From NCBI GenBank assembly GCA_001898405.1, contig MKTW01000010.1, positions 356,405 through 420,404 of the forward strand: a stretch of 64,000 nucleotides of DNA, in the 5' to 3' direction. The notes under the pieces were generated by a model. The model was given only the letters and a program-made list of their open reading frames with translations, searched no databases and had not been told where the DNA came from. The translations under genes and the position numbers were made by a program. Positions 27,631 to 35,838 of the stretch are shown here, one piece after another (position 1 is the first letter of the stretch; each line of letters opens with the position of its first letter). This stretch comes from Sphingobacteriales bacterium 44-61 (GTDB lineage Bacteria > Bacteroidota > Bacteroidia > Chitinophagales > Chitinophagaceae).

Positions 27631-27879
27631 TTAATGAGCCTGTGCTGAATCTTTGCGATCCCAGTAACATTCAGCATGCGGTTTACCGGCATATCTCCAA
27701 CTCCTGGCACGGAACATGAACACATTGCCAATAATAAAAAGAACAATGGCCAGTATCGCTGCCACTTTAGTGATCCTTGTCAGGGTCTGGCTATGGGAGA
27801 AATTCCCGAAAATATAACCCAGGATAAATACCATACAGGCTATAAAAAGTATTCTTGATAAAATGATTCCTGTAAACAT
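27631..27879 (-). CDS. Small two-helix membrane protein, unknown function
   Basis: An 82-residue protein with two predicted membrane helices (about 5-25 and 35-54) and a polar tail rich in charged residues (RARSWRYAGKPHAECYWDRKD). No family is recognised with certainty. It heads a two-gene unit with the next small membrane gene. The 100-base gap separating it from the LytTR regulator carries a 21-bp-period direct repeat and competing hairpins, so regulation by that system is plausible. Confidence 0.65.
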   Translation of the reverse strand: MFTGIILSRILFIACMVFILGYIFGNFSHSQTLTRITKVAAILAIVLFIIGNVFMFRARSWRYAGKPHAECYWDRKDSAQAH

Positions 27880-27881
27880 AA

Positions 27882-27945
27882 CTGTAGTTTTTAGTTAATG
27901 ATTTCAGTGTAAAACTACAGGCGTAAAAAAGCCGTTTGGCTGTAG
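27882..27945. repeat. Overlapping inverted repeats (three CTGTAG/CTACAG arms)
   Basis: CTGTAGTTTT (27882-27891) pairs perfectly with AAAACTACAG (27911-27920) across 19 bases. The same CTACAG can instead pair with a second CTGTAG at 27940-27945. On the minus strand AGCCaaacGGCT followed by T6 (27924-27939 region) could act as a weak terminator after the response regulator. The alternatives exclude each other, as in attenuators. Confidence 0.5.
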
Positions 27946-27975
27946 AGTAGATGACATGGGGAATTGAGTAGACGA
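27945..27975. promoter_or_regulatory. Direct repeat GAGTAGATGA/GAGTAGACGA, LytTR-type site candidate
   Basis: Two 10-bp direct repeats differing at one base start at 27945 and 27966, 21 bp apart, i.e. two helical turns. Paired direct repeats on one face of the helix are typical LytTR-domain binding sites. They lie between the LytTR regulator stop and the small membrane gene, about 70-95 bases upstream of the latter's start. Confidence 0.5.
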
Positions 27976-27979
27976 AATC

Positions 27980-28681
27980 TTAAAGTGAGAGCACTGCTTC
28001 CACGGCAGGGCGATAGGTTTCGCTAAGCGGAAGCTCGATGTTGCCGATGCAGATAAGATCGCGTTTAACGGCTGTAACCTTATCCGCTGAAACAATATAG
28101 GATTTATGCGCCCTTACAAAGCGATAGGGGCCCAGCTTTTCCTCCAGCGCTTTCAGGCTGTTTTTAGTGATAACAGGCTTTGAAGAAGAAGAGAGGAATA
28201 TTTTTACATAATCCTTCATTGCTTCCACATACAGTATATCTGCAATGGTGATTTTTACCTGGTTGTATTCCACGAACACAAAAAAATAGGCTGGCAGTTC
28301 TTCTTTTCTGCCAGGACCTTGTTTAAGATTGAACAATTCATATGCTTTATTGCAGGCTTTTAAAAAACGTTCAAAAGAGACAGGTTTGAGGAGGTAATCC
28401 ACTGCATCCATGGCAAAGCCTTCCACCGCATATTCCTTATAGGCTGTTACAAAAATGATCATGGGCGGATTAGCAAGGGTTTTTACAAATTGCAGGCCAT
28501 TAAGGCCGGGCATTTGTATATCGAGGAAAATGAGATCGATTTTCTCTTTATGCAAAACAGCAGCGGCTTCCATTGCATTTTTGCAACGGCCGGCCAATTG
28601 GAGAAAAGGCACTTTCCGGATATTATCAACCAGCAGGTCCAATACCAGTTTCTCATCATCTACTGCTAAGCACTTCATCAT
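27980..28681 (-). CDS. LytTR-family response regulator
   Basis: A 233-residue regulator: receiver domain at 1-120 with acidic pocket Asp8/Asp9, phospho-acceptor Asp54 (LIFLDIQMPGLNG), Thr in FVTAYKEYAVEGF and Lys in DYLLKP, then a LytTR DNA-binding domain (ITIADILYVEAMKDYVKIF ... RFVRAHKSYIVSADKV). Its start overlaps the histidine kinase stop by 4 bases (ATGATGA), so the two are translationally coupled. It probably acts on the small membrane genes just downstream. Confidence 0.95.
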   Translation of the reverse strand: MMKCLAVDDEKLVLDLLVDNIRKVPFLQLAGRCKNAMEAAAVLHKEKIDLIFLDIQMPGLNGLQFVKTLANPPMIIFVTAYKEYAVEGFAMDAVDYLLKPVSFERFLKACNKAYELFNLKQGPGRKEELPAYFFVFVEYNQVKITIADILYVEAMKDYVKIFLSSSSKPVITKNSLKALEEKLGPYRFVRAHKSYIVSADKVTAVKRDLICIGNIELPLSETYRPAVEAVLSL

Positions 28682-29679
28682 GAGAGGTCCAGTTTTAAGT
28701 GAACAGAAAATATCCCTTTTTGATCTTTTATTTCCAGCCAGTGTTTTCCGGGATACAAAAGCTGAAGCCTGTTCTGTACGTTCACCAATCCAATGCCGGA
28801 AGCTTTATCTTTTGAGTGGTTAGTGCTATTGTAATTATTGATAACACTGAAATCCAGCTTGTTTTCCCTCACAGTGAGTTGTATATGGATATAAGGTTTA
28901 TCAAGAAGGCCAATACCATGTTTAAAGGCATTTTCAATAAAAGGTATCAGCAGCATTGGCTCAATAAAGCAGCCAGGTGAAGAGTTATCGATTTGGATTT
29001 TCAACTCCGTGTCTTCTCCAAACCGCAATTGCTGCAAAGCAATATACCCCTGCAATGTTTCAATTTCACTGTTAATGCTGATGCGGTCTTTATCTGAATC
29101 GTACAACATATACCGCAATAGTTCAGAAAGCCTGATGAGGGAAGGTTCCAGCAGGTCTGACCGTTGCCTGGCCAGCGACACCATATTGGTGAGCATATTA
29201 AAAAGGAAATGCGGGCTTACCTGCGAGCGGAGAAATTTCAATTCGGTGGCCAATTGCTCGGTACGTGCTTCTTTTTCCAGCCGTTCAAACCTCAGCCTGT
29301 CGCTGATCAGCCTGAAGAGGATACTGGCAAATAAGAAAGGCGCTATGGAAAAGATCACGATCCTTTTTTCTTCCCATGTTAACTGAAAACCCGGATTGAG
29401 CTCAAGAAGGAAAATCTTGACATGATAGGAGAATACCAGGATCGAAGCTATTGAAAGAATATAAAGCGGCCATCTTTTTTTTGTGAGCAGCCGGGGGTAT
29501 AAAAAATAGGCGTTGAAATAAAAAAATGCAATATGATAAAGCGATGACAAAAAGAAGAAACTGAGTGAAAGCCTTCCCGGTGGCTGATTCCAGAAAACAA
29601 TAGTTGGGATCGCCAGCACCAGCACCCATATGGCTATATGCAGTATTTTATTGAAGCGCTGCCGGTTCATGCTTACCAT
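28678..29679 (-). CDS. LytS-like sensor histidine kinase
   Basis: A 333-residue membrane kinase with four hydrophobic segments in the first 125 residues, no extracellular sensor domain of note, then a His_kinase (PF06580-type) domain with SQVSPHFLFNMLTN (phospho-acceptor His157) and a compact ATPase domain (IPFIENAFKHGI; GIGLVNVQNRLQLLYPG). It is partner to the overlapping LytTR regulator. It is divergent from the glycosyltransferase-like gene at 29754. Confidence 0.94.
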   Translation of the reverse strand: MVSMNRQRFNKILHIAIWVLVLAIPTIVFWNQPPGRLSLSFFFLSSLYHIAFFYFNAYFLYPRLLTKKRWPLYILSIASILVFSYHVKIFLLELNPGFQLTWEEKRIVIFSIAPFLFASILFRLISDRLRFERLEKEARTEQLATELKFLRSQVSPHFLFNMLTNMVSLARQRSDLLEPSLIRLSELLRYMLYDSDKDRISINSEIETLQGYIALQQLRFGEDTELKIQIDNSSPGCFIEPMLLIPFIENAFKHGIGLLDKPYIHIQLTVRENKLDFSVINNYNSTNHSKDKASGIGLVNVQNRLQLLYPGKHWLEIKDQKGIFSVHLKLDLS

Positions 29680-29753
29680 GTTTCAAAAATAATAATATAG
29701 CCGGATACCGGATGCCGCTAACTTTGTGCCAGGCATCTTAAGCTGACCTGTTC

Positions 29754-30578
29754 ATGAAAAATACCGCACTCCTGGTCCACACCTGCGACCGGTATGGACT
29801 TTTATACAAAGGGTTTTCTTATTTCTTCTCCAAATACTGGGACTTCAATGCTGCATGCAACTATTATTTTGCTACTGAAGAAAAAAAAGTATCGGTTGAC
29901 GGGTTTGTAAATATCCAGACAGGAAAAAGAGAGTGGGCCGACCGGCTCCTTTTTTTGTTGCGGGAAAAGATAAAAGAAAAATATGTGATCTATTTCCAGG
30001 AAGATATGTGGCTGACGAGGAAAACAGATGCCAGGTTTTTCAACCGGTTGTTTGAACTGACGGAAAAGAAAAACTGGCAGCAGGTGAAACTGCATAGTGC
30101 CGGTATTTATAAAACCCATCCAACGGATATTTATATTGATGGTTTTAATGTGGCAAGGCTAGATAATAAGGAATCTGATTTTTTAATGTCGCACCAGGTT
30201 ACATTATGGAACAAAGAATTCCTGCAGCAACAGTTGCATAAAGGAGAACATCCGTGGCGGAATGAAAGAAAAGCCACCAAAAGATTGAAGCAGTTGTCGC
30301 CGGAAATATTCCATATTGATTATTTTGAAGAAAACGGGAACAGGGAGATCAATCTTAATGAGCAACCAGTTGAAAGAAGCAGTTATTATACTGTTTCCGC
30401 GAATGGTTCCTTTAATGACAATATCCGGCGGTATATTCCTGAGCTACTGGCCAGTGATGAGCTGTACGCAAAGAAACTGGAATATAATTATACGCATCAA
30501 TTAGTGCATGACGGGCAGCAACGGCCCAGGAAAACAGATATATTCAAAAGGATCAAGAACTGGATCCTGAAAAAGTGA
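29754..30578 (+). CDS. Putative glycosyltransferase-like protein
   Basis: A 274-residue soluble protein starting MKNTALLVHTCDRYGLLYKGF. The N-terminus with HTCDRY and the acidic FQEDMWLTRKTD near residue 83 suggest a GT-A fold with a metal-binding acidic motif, and VTLWNKEFL is often seen in such proteins. I cannot assign a family with confidence. It has a lysine-rich C-terminus (KRIKNWILKK) that could associate with the membrane. It stands alone between a two-component system and a GNAT gene. A perfect -7 box (TAACTTTG, 29719-29726) precedes it, without a good -33. Confidence 0.6.
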   Translation: MKNTALLVHTCDRYGLLYKGFSYFFSKYWDFNAACNYYFATEEKKVSVDGFVNIQTGKREWADRLLFLLREKIKEKYVIYFQEDMWLTRKTDARFFNRLFELTEKKNWQQVKLHSAGIYKTHPTDIYIDGFNVARLDNKESDFLMSHQVTLWNKEFLQQQLHKGEHPWRNERKATKRLKQLSPEIFHIDYFEENGNREINLNEQPVERSSYYTVSANGSFNDNIRRYIPELLASDELYAKKLEYNYTHQLVHDGQQRPRKTDIFKRIKNWILKK

Positions 30579-30641
30579 ACGGTTTAAAATAAAAAAAGGG
30601 TCAGCATGGAAATGCAACCCCGTTTTAAAATCCAATATCCT

Positions 30642-30701
30642 ATGAAAAACCAAGACAAAAATAATATCTGTTTTGAATTTTGCAATACCACGAAGTGGTA
30701 A
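30642..30701 (+). CDS. Possible 19-residue peptide, speculative
   Basis: ATG at 30642 opens MKNQDKNNICFEFCNTTKW and stops at 30699-30701. It has two cysteines four residues apart and a Lys-Trp end. The upstream sequence is A/T-rich like other starts here. Nothing proves it is translated, and short frames of this size arise by chance. It sits in the 233-base gap between the glycosyltransferase-like and GNAT genes, and its last codons form an inverted repeat. Confidence 0.15.
   Translation: MKNQDKNNICFEFCNTTKW
30686..30700. repeat. Inverted repeat TACCAC-GAA-GTGGTA
   Basis: A perfect 6-bp inverted repeat with a 3-base centre, about 110 bases before the GNAT gene. The 15-bp size and A/T-rich flanks would suit a dimeric regulator site; a tiny RNA hairpin is the alternative. 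Confidence 0.4.
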
Positions 30702-30811
30702 ATATTTTATTGTATTGGAGCGAAAATTATTTTATTCCAGGGCATGCGTATAACCAGAACCGGGTAGTTGGTAAGCCCGGATATCGTAATTTCGGTACTT
30801 AAACTATCATA

Positions 30812-31117
30812 ATGGAAGATGTACAGCTTGTTCTTAATTCAAAAGGCCATGGTGCTTTTTTAATAAAGGAAGACAACGAACGCATCGCTGAGATGGTGAT
30901 TGCCGTTGACGATAAAAACCTTACCGTTTATCACACTGAGGTATCTCCCAAAGCTGAAGGAAAAGGGCTGGCAAAAAAACTGCTTGAAACAATGGTTGCT
31001 TATGCCCGTGAGAAGAAACTAATGGTGATCCCTCTTTGCCCCTTTGTACATGCGCAATTCAAGCGTCATCCCGAGCTTTATTTGGATATTTGGAATAAGG
31101 TAGCTGAAACAGAATAA
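30812..31117 (+). CDS. Small GNAT-like acetyltransferase (YjdJ/NATD1 type)
   Basis: A 101-residue protein matching the compact PF14542-type N-acetyltransferases. It has an antiparallel sheet (GAFLIKEDNERIAEMVI), the TEVSPKAEGKGLAKKLLE acetyl-CoA-binding loop and helix, then VIPLCPFVHAQFKRHPEL. The family is much shorter than canonical GNAT enzymes and its substrate is generally unknown. It is a single gene. Confidence 0.85.
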   Translation: MEDVQLVLNSKGHGAFLIKEDNERIAEMVIAVDDKNLTVYHTEVSPKAEGKGLAKKLLETMVAYAREKKLMVIPLCPFVHAQFKRHPELYLDIWNKVAETE

Positions 31118-31200
31118 CAGCCATCTTCCCGGGAAAATATTCGAACTAAACCATTACCGGAATAAGCGGTTTAGCACAAGTTAAGTACCTTGCGTTCTTC

Positions 31201-33027
31201 ATGAAGCACCTGAAAGCCATTCGAAAATATTTTTGGAAGTACCGCGTGAGATTGGGAGTGGGGATTATCTTCATTTTTCTTTCTAATTATTTTAACGTAC
31301 TCACTCCCCAGGTAACGGGATTTGTGATCGATTTTGTGCAAAGCCGTCTTCCTGGCTATCAACCGCCGAAGCGTGAGCCTTCTTATGATTATCTCATGCT
31401 GCAGTTTATTGAGTGGATGAAAGGCATGCCTGGCCTCACGCGTGTGGTAGCCTGGTGCGGCATTACCATCCTTTTACTGGCGCTGCTTCGCGGGTTATTT
31501 CTTTTCCTGATGCGGCAAACGATCATTGTAATGAGCCGCCATATAGAATATGATCAGAAGAATGAAGTATACCGCCACTACCAGCAACTGGATTCGGCTT
31601 TTTATAAGAGGAACAGCACCGGCGACCTGATGAACCGTATTGCAGAAGATGTAAGCCGTGTACGGATGTTTTCCGGCCCGGCGATCATGTACCTGGTTAA
31701 CCTGATCTCGCTGATCTCCCTGGCCGTGTTCTTTATGTATAAGCGCGATCCGCTATTGACCTTGTATGTGCTGGCTCCGCTGCCGATACTGGCCATCACT
31801 ATTTATTTTGTAAACAATACGATCCATAAGAAAAGCGAACGCATCCAGGCATCGCTTTCCGATCTTACTACCAATGCGCAGGAATCTTATTCAGGTATCC
31901 GCGTGATCAAATCCTTTGTACAGGAAAAAGCGATGCTGGGCTTCTTTACACGAAATAGCGAAGAGTACCGGAAAAATGCTATCGGACTGGCAAGAGTGGA
32001 AGCTGTTTATTTCCCTTCCATCACTTTGCTGATCGGTATCAGCACACTGCTCACCATCATGATCGGTGGCCTGTATTACATCAATGGAACGCATAATATA
32101 GGGATTGGCACTATCGTGGAGTTTGTGATGTATATCAATATGCTGATGTTCCCTGTCAGTGCTATCGGCTTAACGGCCAGTATGATCCAACGTGCGGCTG
32201 CTTCGCAGAAAAGGATCAATGAATTCCTGCAAACACAGCCGGCTATCAGGGAGCCGCTGAAAGTGGTAAAAAAGGAGCTGGAAGGGAATATTGTATTCGA
32301 TAAAGTGGATTTTGTTTACAACGACACTGGCATCCGTGCCCTGCATGATTTCAACCTCACTGTGAAGAAAGGACAGAAAGTAGCGATCGTGGGGCGGACC
32401 GGCAGTGGCAAAACCACCGTGGCCCAGTTGCTGCTGCGCATGTATGATGTGACCAGCGGCAGCATTCAACTGGATGGGGTGGATATACGTGACCTCAGTC
32501 TCCGGTCGCTGCGGGAGCAGGTGAGCTATGTGCCGCAGGACGTATTTCTTTTCAGCGAAACAGTAGAGAACAATATCCGGTTTGGCCTTCAGCATGCGGA
32601 TGCAGCCGATGTGGAGAAAGCTGCATTGCAGGCCAGCGTGCACAAAGAGATACTCGGCTTTTCTGAGGGGTATAAGACCATGATAGGAGAGAGGGGCGTT
32701 ACACTGAGCGGTGGCCAGAAACAGCGGATCTCCATTGCCAGGGCACTGATCAAAGACCCTGCTATGGTGATCTTCGACGACTGCTTGAGCGCGGTGGATG
32801 CCAAGACAGAAAAGGAGATCATTGGCAACCTGAATGATTACCTGCAGGGCAAAACAGCGATCATTATCACCCATCGTATATTTACTCTTTTCGCCTTCGA
32901 CAAGATCGTGGTGCTGGAAGAGGGTGAGATCGTGGAAGAAGGCACCCATCAGGAATTACTGGCGATCCCGGGGGGATATTATGCCGGTCTTTATGCCCGC
33001 CAGCAGGAAACAGACAGGGAAAAATAA
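31201..33027 (+). CDS. MdlA-like ABC exporter half (permease-ATPase) with degenerate Walker B
   Basis: A 608-residue type IV exporter half: six-helix membrane domain (about 15-310), then a nucleotide-binding domain with Walker A GRTGSGKT (398-405), signature LSGGQKQR (502-509) and H-loop His558. Walker B reads MVIFDDCLSAVD: the position after Asp526, normally catalytic Glu, is Asp527. That pattern (DD.LSAVD) is typical of the degenerate subunit of heterodimeric exporters such as MdlA/YheI. No partner half lies next to it. Substrate unknown; lipids or drugs are usual for relatives. Confidence 0.9.
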   Translation: MKHLKAIRKYFWKYRVRLGVGIIFIFLSNYFNVLTPQVTGFVIDFVQSRLPGYQPPKREPSYDYLMLQFIEWMKGMPGLTRVVAWCGITILLLALLRGLFLFLMRQTIIVMSRHIEYDQKNEVYRHYQQLDSAFYKRNSTGDLMNRIAEDVSRVRMFSGPAIMYLVNLISLISLAVFFMYKRDPLLTLYVLAPLPILAITIYFVNNTIHKKSERIQASLSDLTTNAQESYSGIRVIKSFVQEKAMLGFFTRNSEEYRKNAIGLARVEAVYFPSITLLIGISTLLTIMIGGLYYINGTHNIGIGTIVEFVMYINMLMFPVSAIGLTASMIQRAAASQKRINEFLQTQPAIREPLKVVKKELEGNIVFDKVDFVYNDTGIRALHDFNLTVKKGQKVAIVGRTGSGKTTVAQLLLRMYDVTSGSIQLDGVDIRDLSLRSLREQVSYVPQDVFLFSETVENNIRFGLQHADAADVEKAALQASVHKEILGFSEGYKTMIGERGVTLSGGQKQRISIARALIKDPAMVIFDDCLSAVDAKTEKEIIGNLNDYLQGKTAIIITHRIFTLFAFDKIVVLEEGEIVEEGTHQELLAIPGGYYAGLYARQQETDREK

Positions 33028-33106
33028 GGGAACCTACTTAGACGGCAGGCATGCCGGATGCTTGCAGGAAGGGGGTTTCAGGCCCGGGAACTAAAATATA
33101 CTCTCT

Positions 33107-33137
33107 TTTGGCTGTTTCAAAAACATCTCTATATTTG
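33107..33137 (+). promoter_or_regulatory. Consensus promoter TTTG-N19-TATATTTG for the DUF3276 gene
   Basis: TTTG (33107-33110), 19 bases, TATATTTG (33130-33137): an exact match to the Bacteroidota primary sigma consensus. The coding start follows about 45 bases later. Confidence 0.8.
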
Positions 33138-33185
33138 TGACTTCATAAACCAAAGCAATTTTTTTAATCTGCAAAAACATTTACT

Positions 33186-33608
33186 GTGGCGTACGAGAAC
33201 AACGACAAGAAATTGGAAAGCATTTACAGCAAGAGAATCCGCGCAGGAAAGAGAAGAACATATTTTTTTGATGTAAGAGCAACTCGTGGTAATGATTATT
33301 ACCTGACCATTACTGAGAGCCGCAAGCGGTTTGATGATAACGGTTATGACAGGCATAAAGTCTTTTTGTACAAAGAGGATTTTAATAAATTTATCAAAGC
33401 ATTGAATGAGGCGGTTGATTATGTGAAAACAGAATTGATGCCTGATTTCGATTTCGACGCATTCAATCATGATGAATTACCTGAAGAAGGTGGTGAAGTG
33501 CTTACAGGCAGCACAACTGCTGAAGCAGTAGAAGCTGAAACACAGGAAAACATCGCCCCTGCTGCATCCAGTGCCAGCTCTTCCAATGAAGAAGTAGACA
33601 AATGGTAA
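33186..33608 (+). CDS. PUR-alpha-like DUF3276 nucleic-acid-binding protein
   Basis: A 140-residue protein starting at GTG (33186, MAYENNDKK). It has the DUF3276 core LESIYSKRIRAGKRRTYFFD, TRGNDYYLTITESRK and HKVFLYKEDFNKFIKAL, which folds like eukaryotic PUR-alpha single-strand DNA/RNA-binding repeats. The family is widespread in Bacteroidota. The C-terminal ~40 residues are acidic and low-complexity (AEAVEAETQEN, ASSASSS). It is a single gene with its own consensus promoter and a strong terminator. Confidence 0.92.
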   Translation: MAYENNDKKLESIYSKRIRAGKRRTYFFDVRATRGNDYYLTITESRKRFDDNGYDRHKVFLYKEDFNKFIKALNEAVDYVKTELMPDFDFDAFNHDELPEEGGEVLTGSTTAEAVEAETQENIAPAASSASSSNEEVDKW

Positions 33609-33625
33609 TCATTCAAACGAATAAC

Positions 33626-33655
33626 AAAGCCCCGGTATCACCGGGGCTTTTCTTT
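33626..33655 (+). terminator. Intrinsic terminator after DUF3276 gene
   Basis: AAAGCCCCGG (33626-33635) and CCGGGGCTTT (33641-33650) form a perfect 10-bp stem with loop TATCA, followed by TCTTTT. The A-rich left side makes it able to work in both directions, also ending the convergent gene at 33678. Confidence 0.92.
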
Positions 33656-33677
33656 TATCAGGGTTCTGTTGATAACA

Positions 33678-34055
33678 TTATTTCTCACGAGGGTCAACTG
33701 ACTTTACACCCGGTTTGTTACCCGGATTCGGAATGGCCCCAGGTCCATATTTTTTGAGCAGCATTCCTGCACCGGCATTGGGCATATTGAACTGCTTCAG
33801 ATCAGGTTCAATGCAGGCCATACCATCTTGCGGAAGCCGGTAAACCTTTTCACCATTTAATGTAGTTCCCCATTGGTTTGGTACAATGTCGGTGAAAGCC
33901 GGCCTCGGTTTGGAAAAGCAATCACGGGACAATTTCTCAAAAGCGTCCTTTTTTAACCTGGATTGATAATTAAAATAATTCCCCACCAGATCGGTGTTCT
34001 GGGCAGTAGTGCCTAATGAAATGATTATTCCTGTAAATAGCAATAGTCTTTTCAT
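33678..34055 (-). CDS. Secreted hypothetical protein
   Basis: A 125-residue protein with a clear signal peptide (MKRLLLFTGIIISLGTTAQ). The mature part has two cysteines, a central NGEKVYRLPQDGMACIEPDL and a Gly/Pro-rich tail (GPGAIPNPGNKPGVKS). I recognise no family; similar small secreted proteins are common in Chitinophagaceae. It lies downstream of pgi on the same strand, separated by a perfect 28-bp hairpin. Confidence 0.6.
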   Translation of the reverse strand: MKRLLLFTGIIISLGTTAQNTDLVGNYFNYQSRLKKDAFEKLSRDCFSKPRPAFTDIVPNQWGTTLNGEKVYRLPQDGMACIEPDLKQFNMPNAGAGMLLKKYGPGAIPNPGNKPGVKSVDPREK

Positions 34056-34108
34056 AAACGAAGGTTTTCGTGAAAGTACAATTTTTTTCCTTTTCTGCCT
34101 AAGGACAT

Positions 34109-34169
34109 CCTTCCCGTCTTCCCGCCTTACCGGTAAGTATTTTACCGGTAAGGCGGGAAGACGGGAAGG
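34109..34169. repeat. Perfect 28-bp inverted repeat between pgi and a hypothetical gene
   Basis: Arms 34109-34136 and 34142-34169 are exact reverse complements around the 5-base loop GTATT. The stem contains the self-complementary TTACCGGTAA at its tip. It begins 7 bases after the pgi stop. There is no T-run on either side, so it is not a textbook terminator, though such a hairpin would stabilise a 3' end or act as a mobile-repeat remnant. Confidence 0.9.
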
Positions 34170-34175
34170 GGTCGT

Positions 34176-35828
34176 TTATTTTCGCATCGTCTTAAAGGCA
34201 TTGATCAGTCCATTTGTGGAGCTGTCGTGACTTGTGATCTTGTCGTCATTTTCCAGTTCAGGCAGGATCTTATTTGCCAGTTGTTTGCCCAGTTCCACAC
34301 CCCATTGATCGAAACTGAAGATATTCCAGATTACGCCTTGTACAAATATCTTATGTTCATACAGTGCAATGAGTTGTCCCAGTGTATGAGGAGTGATTTC
34401 TTTTACCAGGAAAGAATTGGTAGGCCGGTTGCCGGTAAACACTTTGAAAGGGAGTAGTTTGGCGATCTGCTCTGTGTTCAGTCCCTGTTTTTCCAGTTCC
34501 TTGCGGGCTTCTTCCGGGGTTTTGCCATTCATCAGGGCTTCTGTTTGTGCGAAGAAGTTGGACAGCAGTTTTACATGATGGTCCCCGATCGGGTTATGTG
34601 ACCGGGCGGGTGCAATAAAGTCGCAGGGGATCATAATGCTGCCCTGGTGTATTAACTGGTAAAAGGCATGCTGACCATTAGTGCCGGGTTCGCCCCAGAT
34701 CACCGGGCCGGTGGCATGATCAACCGGTTTGCCGCTGCGCTCGGTGCTCTTGCCATTGCTTTCCATATTGCCCTGCTGAAAGTAAGCGGCAAAGCGGTGC
34801 ATATACTGATCGTAGGGGAGAATGGCTTCTGTTTGCGTGCCAAAGAAGTTGGTATACCAAAGCCCGATCAGCGCCATGAGCACCGGTATGTTCTTATCAA
34901 AAGAGGTTTTACGGAAATGGTTGTCGGTGTTGTAGGCGCCTTTCAGCAGCAGTTCAAAATTTTTAAAGCCGATACTGAGTGCAATAGATAAACCGATCGC
35001 GCTCCAGAGTGAATAACGTCCGCCTACCCAATCCCAGAACTCAAACATGTTCCTTTTATCGATACCAAACTTCACAACTTCTTTTTCATTGGTGGAAAGG
35101 GCCACGAAGTGTTTGGCAATATGTGCTTCATCCTTCGCCTTTTTCAGGAACCATTGTCTTGCCGTATGCGCATTGGTCATGGTTTCCTGTGTGGTAAAGG
35201 TTTTGGAAGCGATAAGGAACAAGGTACGTTCGGGACTTACCTTTTTCAATGTTTCGGCGATATGCGTACCATCTACGTTCGATACAAAAAAGGTTTCAAT
35301 GTCTTCCACAAAATAGGGCTTCAGTGCTTCAGTCACCATCTGTGGGCCGAGATCACTGCCGCCGATACCAATGTTCACAATGTATTTGATGCGTTTGCCG
35401 GTATAGCCTCTGTGTTCGCCGCTATGTACTTTCTCACAAAATGTTTTCATTTTGCGCAGCACTTTTTTTACCTGCGGCATCACGTCTTCTCCTTCTGAAT
35501 AAACAGGCTCTTTGGAAAAATTGCGGAGGGCGGTATGCAATACGGAGCGCTGTTCTGTTTCGTTGATCGTATCACCGCTGAACATTGCCTCGATGGATTC
35601 CTTCAGTTTGCATTCTTCTGCCAGTTGAAGCAGCAGCGACAAGGTTTTTTCAGTAATGATATTCTTGGAATAATCGAACAGGATGTCTTCCAACCGGAGA
35701 TGGAATTTATTGAACCGCTCTTTATCGGCCGCAAAAAGGTCTTTCATTTTTAACGACTGCATCACGGTGTGTTCTTCTTTCAGCAATTGCCAGCTTGCGG
35801 TTGTTGTAGGATTGATTTTTGGAAGCAT
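34176..35828 (-). CDS. pgi: Glucose-6-phosphate isomerase
   Basis: A 550-residue phosphoglucose isomerase of the long (E. coli-like) type. Signatures present: [45 protein letters not shown], and [12 protein letters not shown]. It interconverts glucose-6-phosphate and fructose-6-phosphate in the cytoplasm. It follows the threonine aldolase gene by 10 bases and may be co-transcribed with it. A 28-bp hairpin comes right after the stop. Confidence 0.97.
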   Translation of the reverse strand: MLPKINPTTTASWQLLKEEHTVMQSLKMKDLFAADKERFNKFHLRLEDILFDYSKNIITEKTLSLLLQLAEECKLKESIEAMFSGDTINETEQRSVLHTALRNFSKEPVYSEGEDVMPQVKKVLRKMKTFCEKVHSGEHRGYTGKRIKYIVNIGIGGSDLGPQMVTEALKPYFVEDIETFFVSNVDGTHIAETLKKVSPERTLFLIASKTFTTQETMTNAHTARQWFLKKAKDEAHIAKHFVALSTNEKEVVKFGIDKRNMFEFWDWVGGRYSLWSAIGLSIALSIGFKNFELLLKGAYNTDNHFRKTSFDKNIPVLMALIGLWYTNFFGTQTEAILPYDQYMHRFAAYFQQGNMESNGKSTERSGKPVDHATGPVIWGEPGTNGQHAFYQLIHQGSIMIPCDFIAPARSHNPIGDHHVKLLSNFFAQTEALMNGKTPEEARKELEKQGLNTEQIAKLLPFKVFTGNRPTNSFLVKEITPHTLGQLIALYEHKIFVQGVIWNIFSFDQWGVELGKQLANKILPELENDDKITSHDSSTNGLINAFKTMRK

Positions 35829-35838
35829 TATGATGTTT

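Noticed and set aside
31186-31193. TACCTTGC just before the ABC exporter start, suggesting leaderless transcription
   Set aside because: The box is imperfect and has no TTG at the expected -33 distance.
32170-32949. Long open frame (259 codons) on the minus strand within the ABC exporter gene
   Set aside because: It is antisense to a well-supported exporter domain with clear motifs and has no recognisable protein features; a shadow of codon bias.
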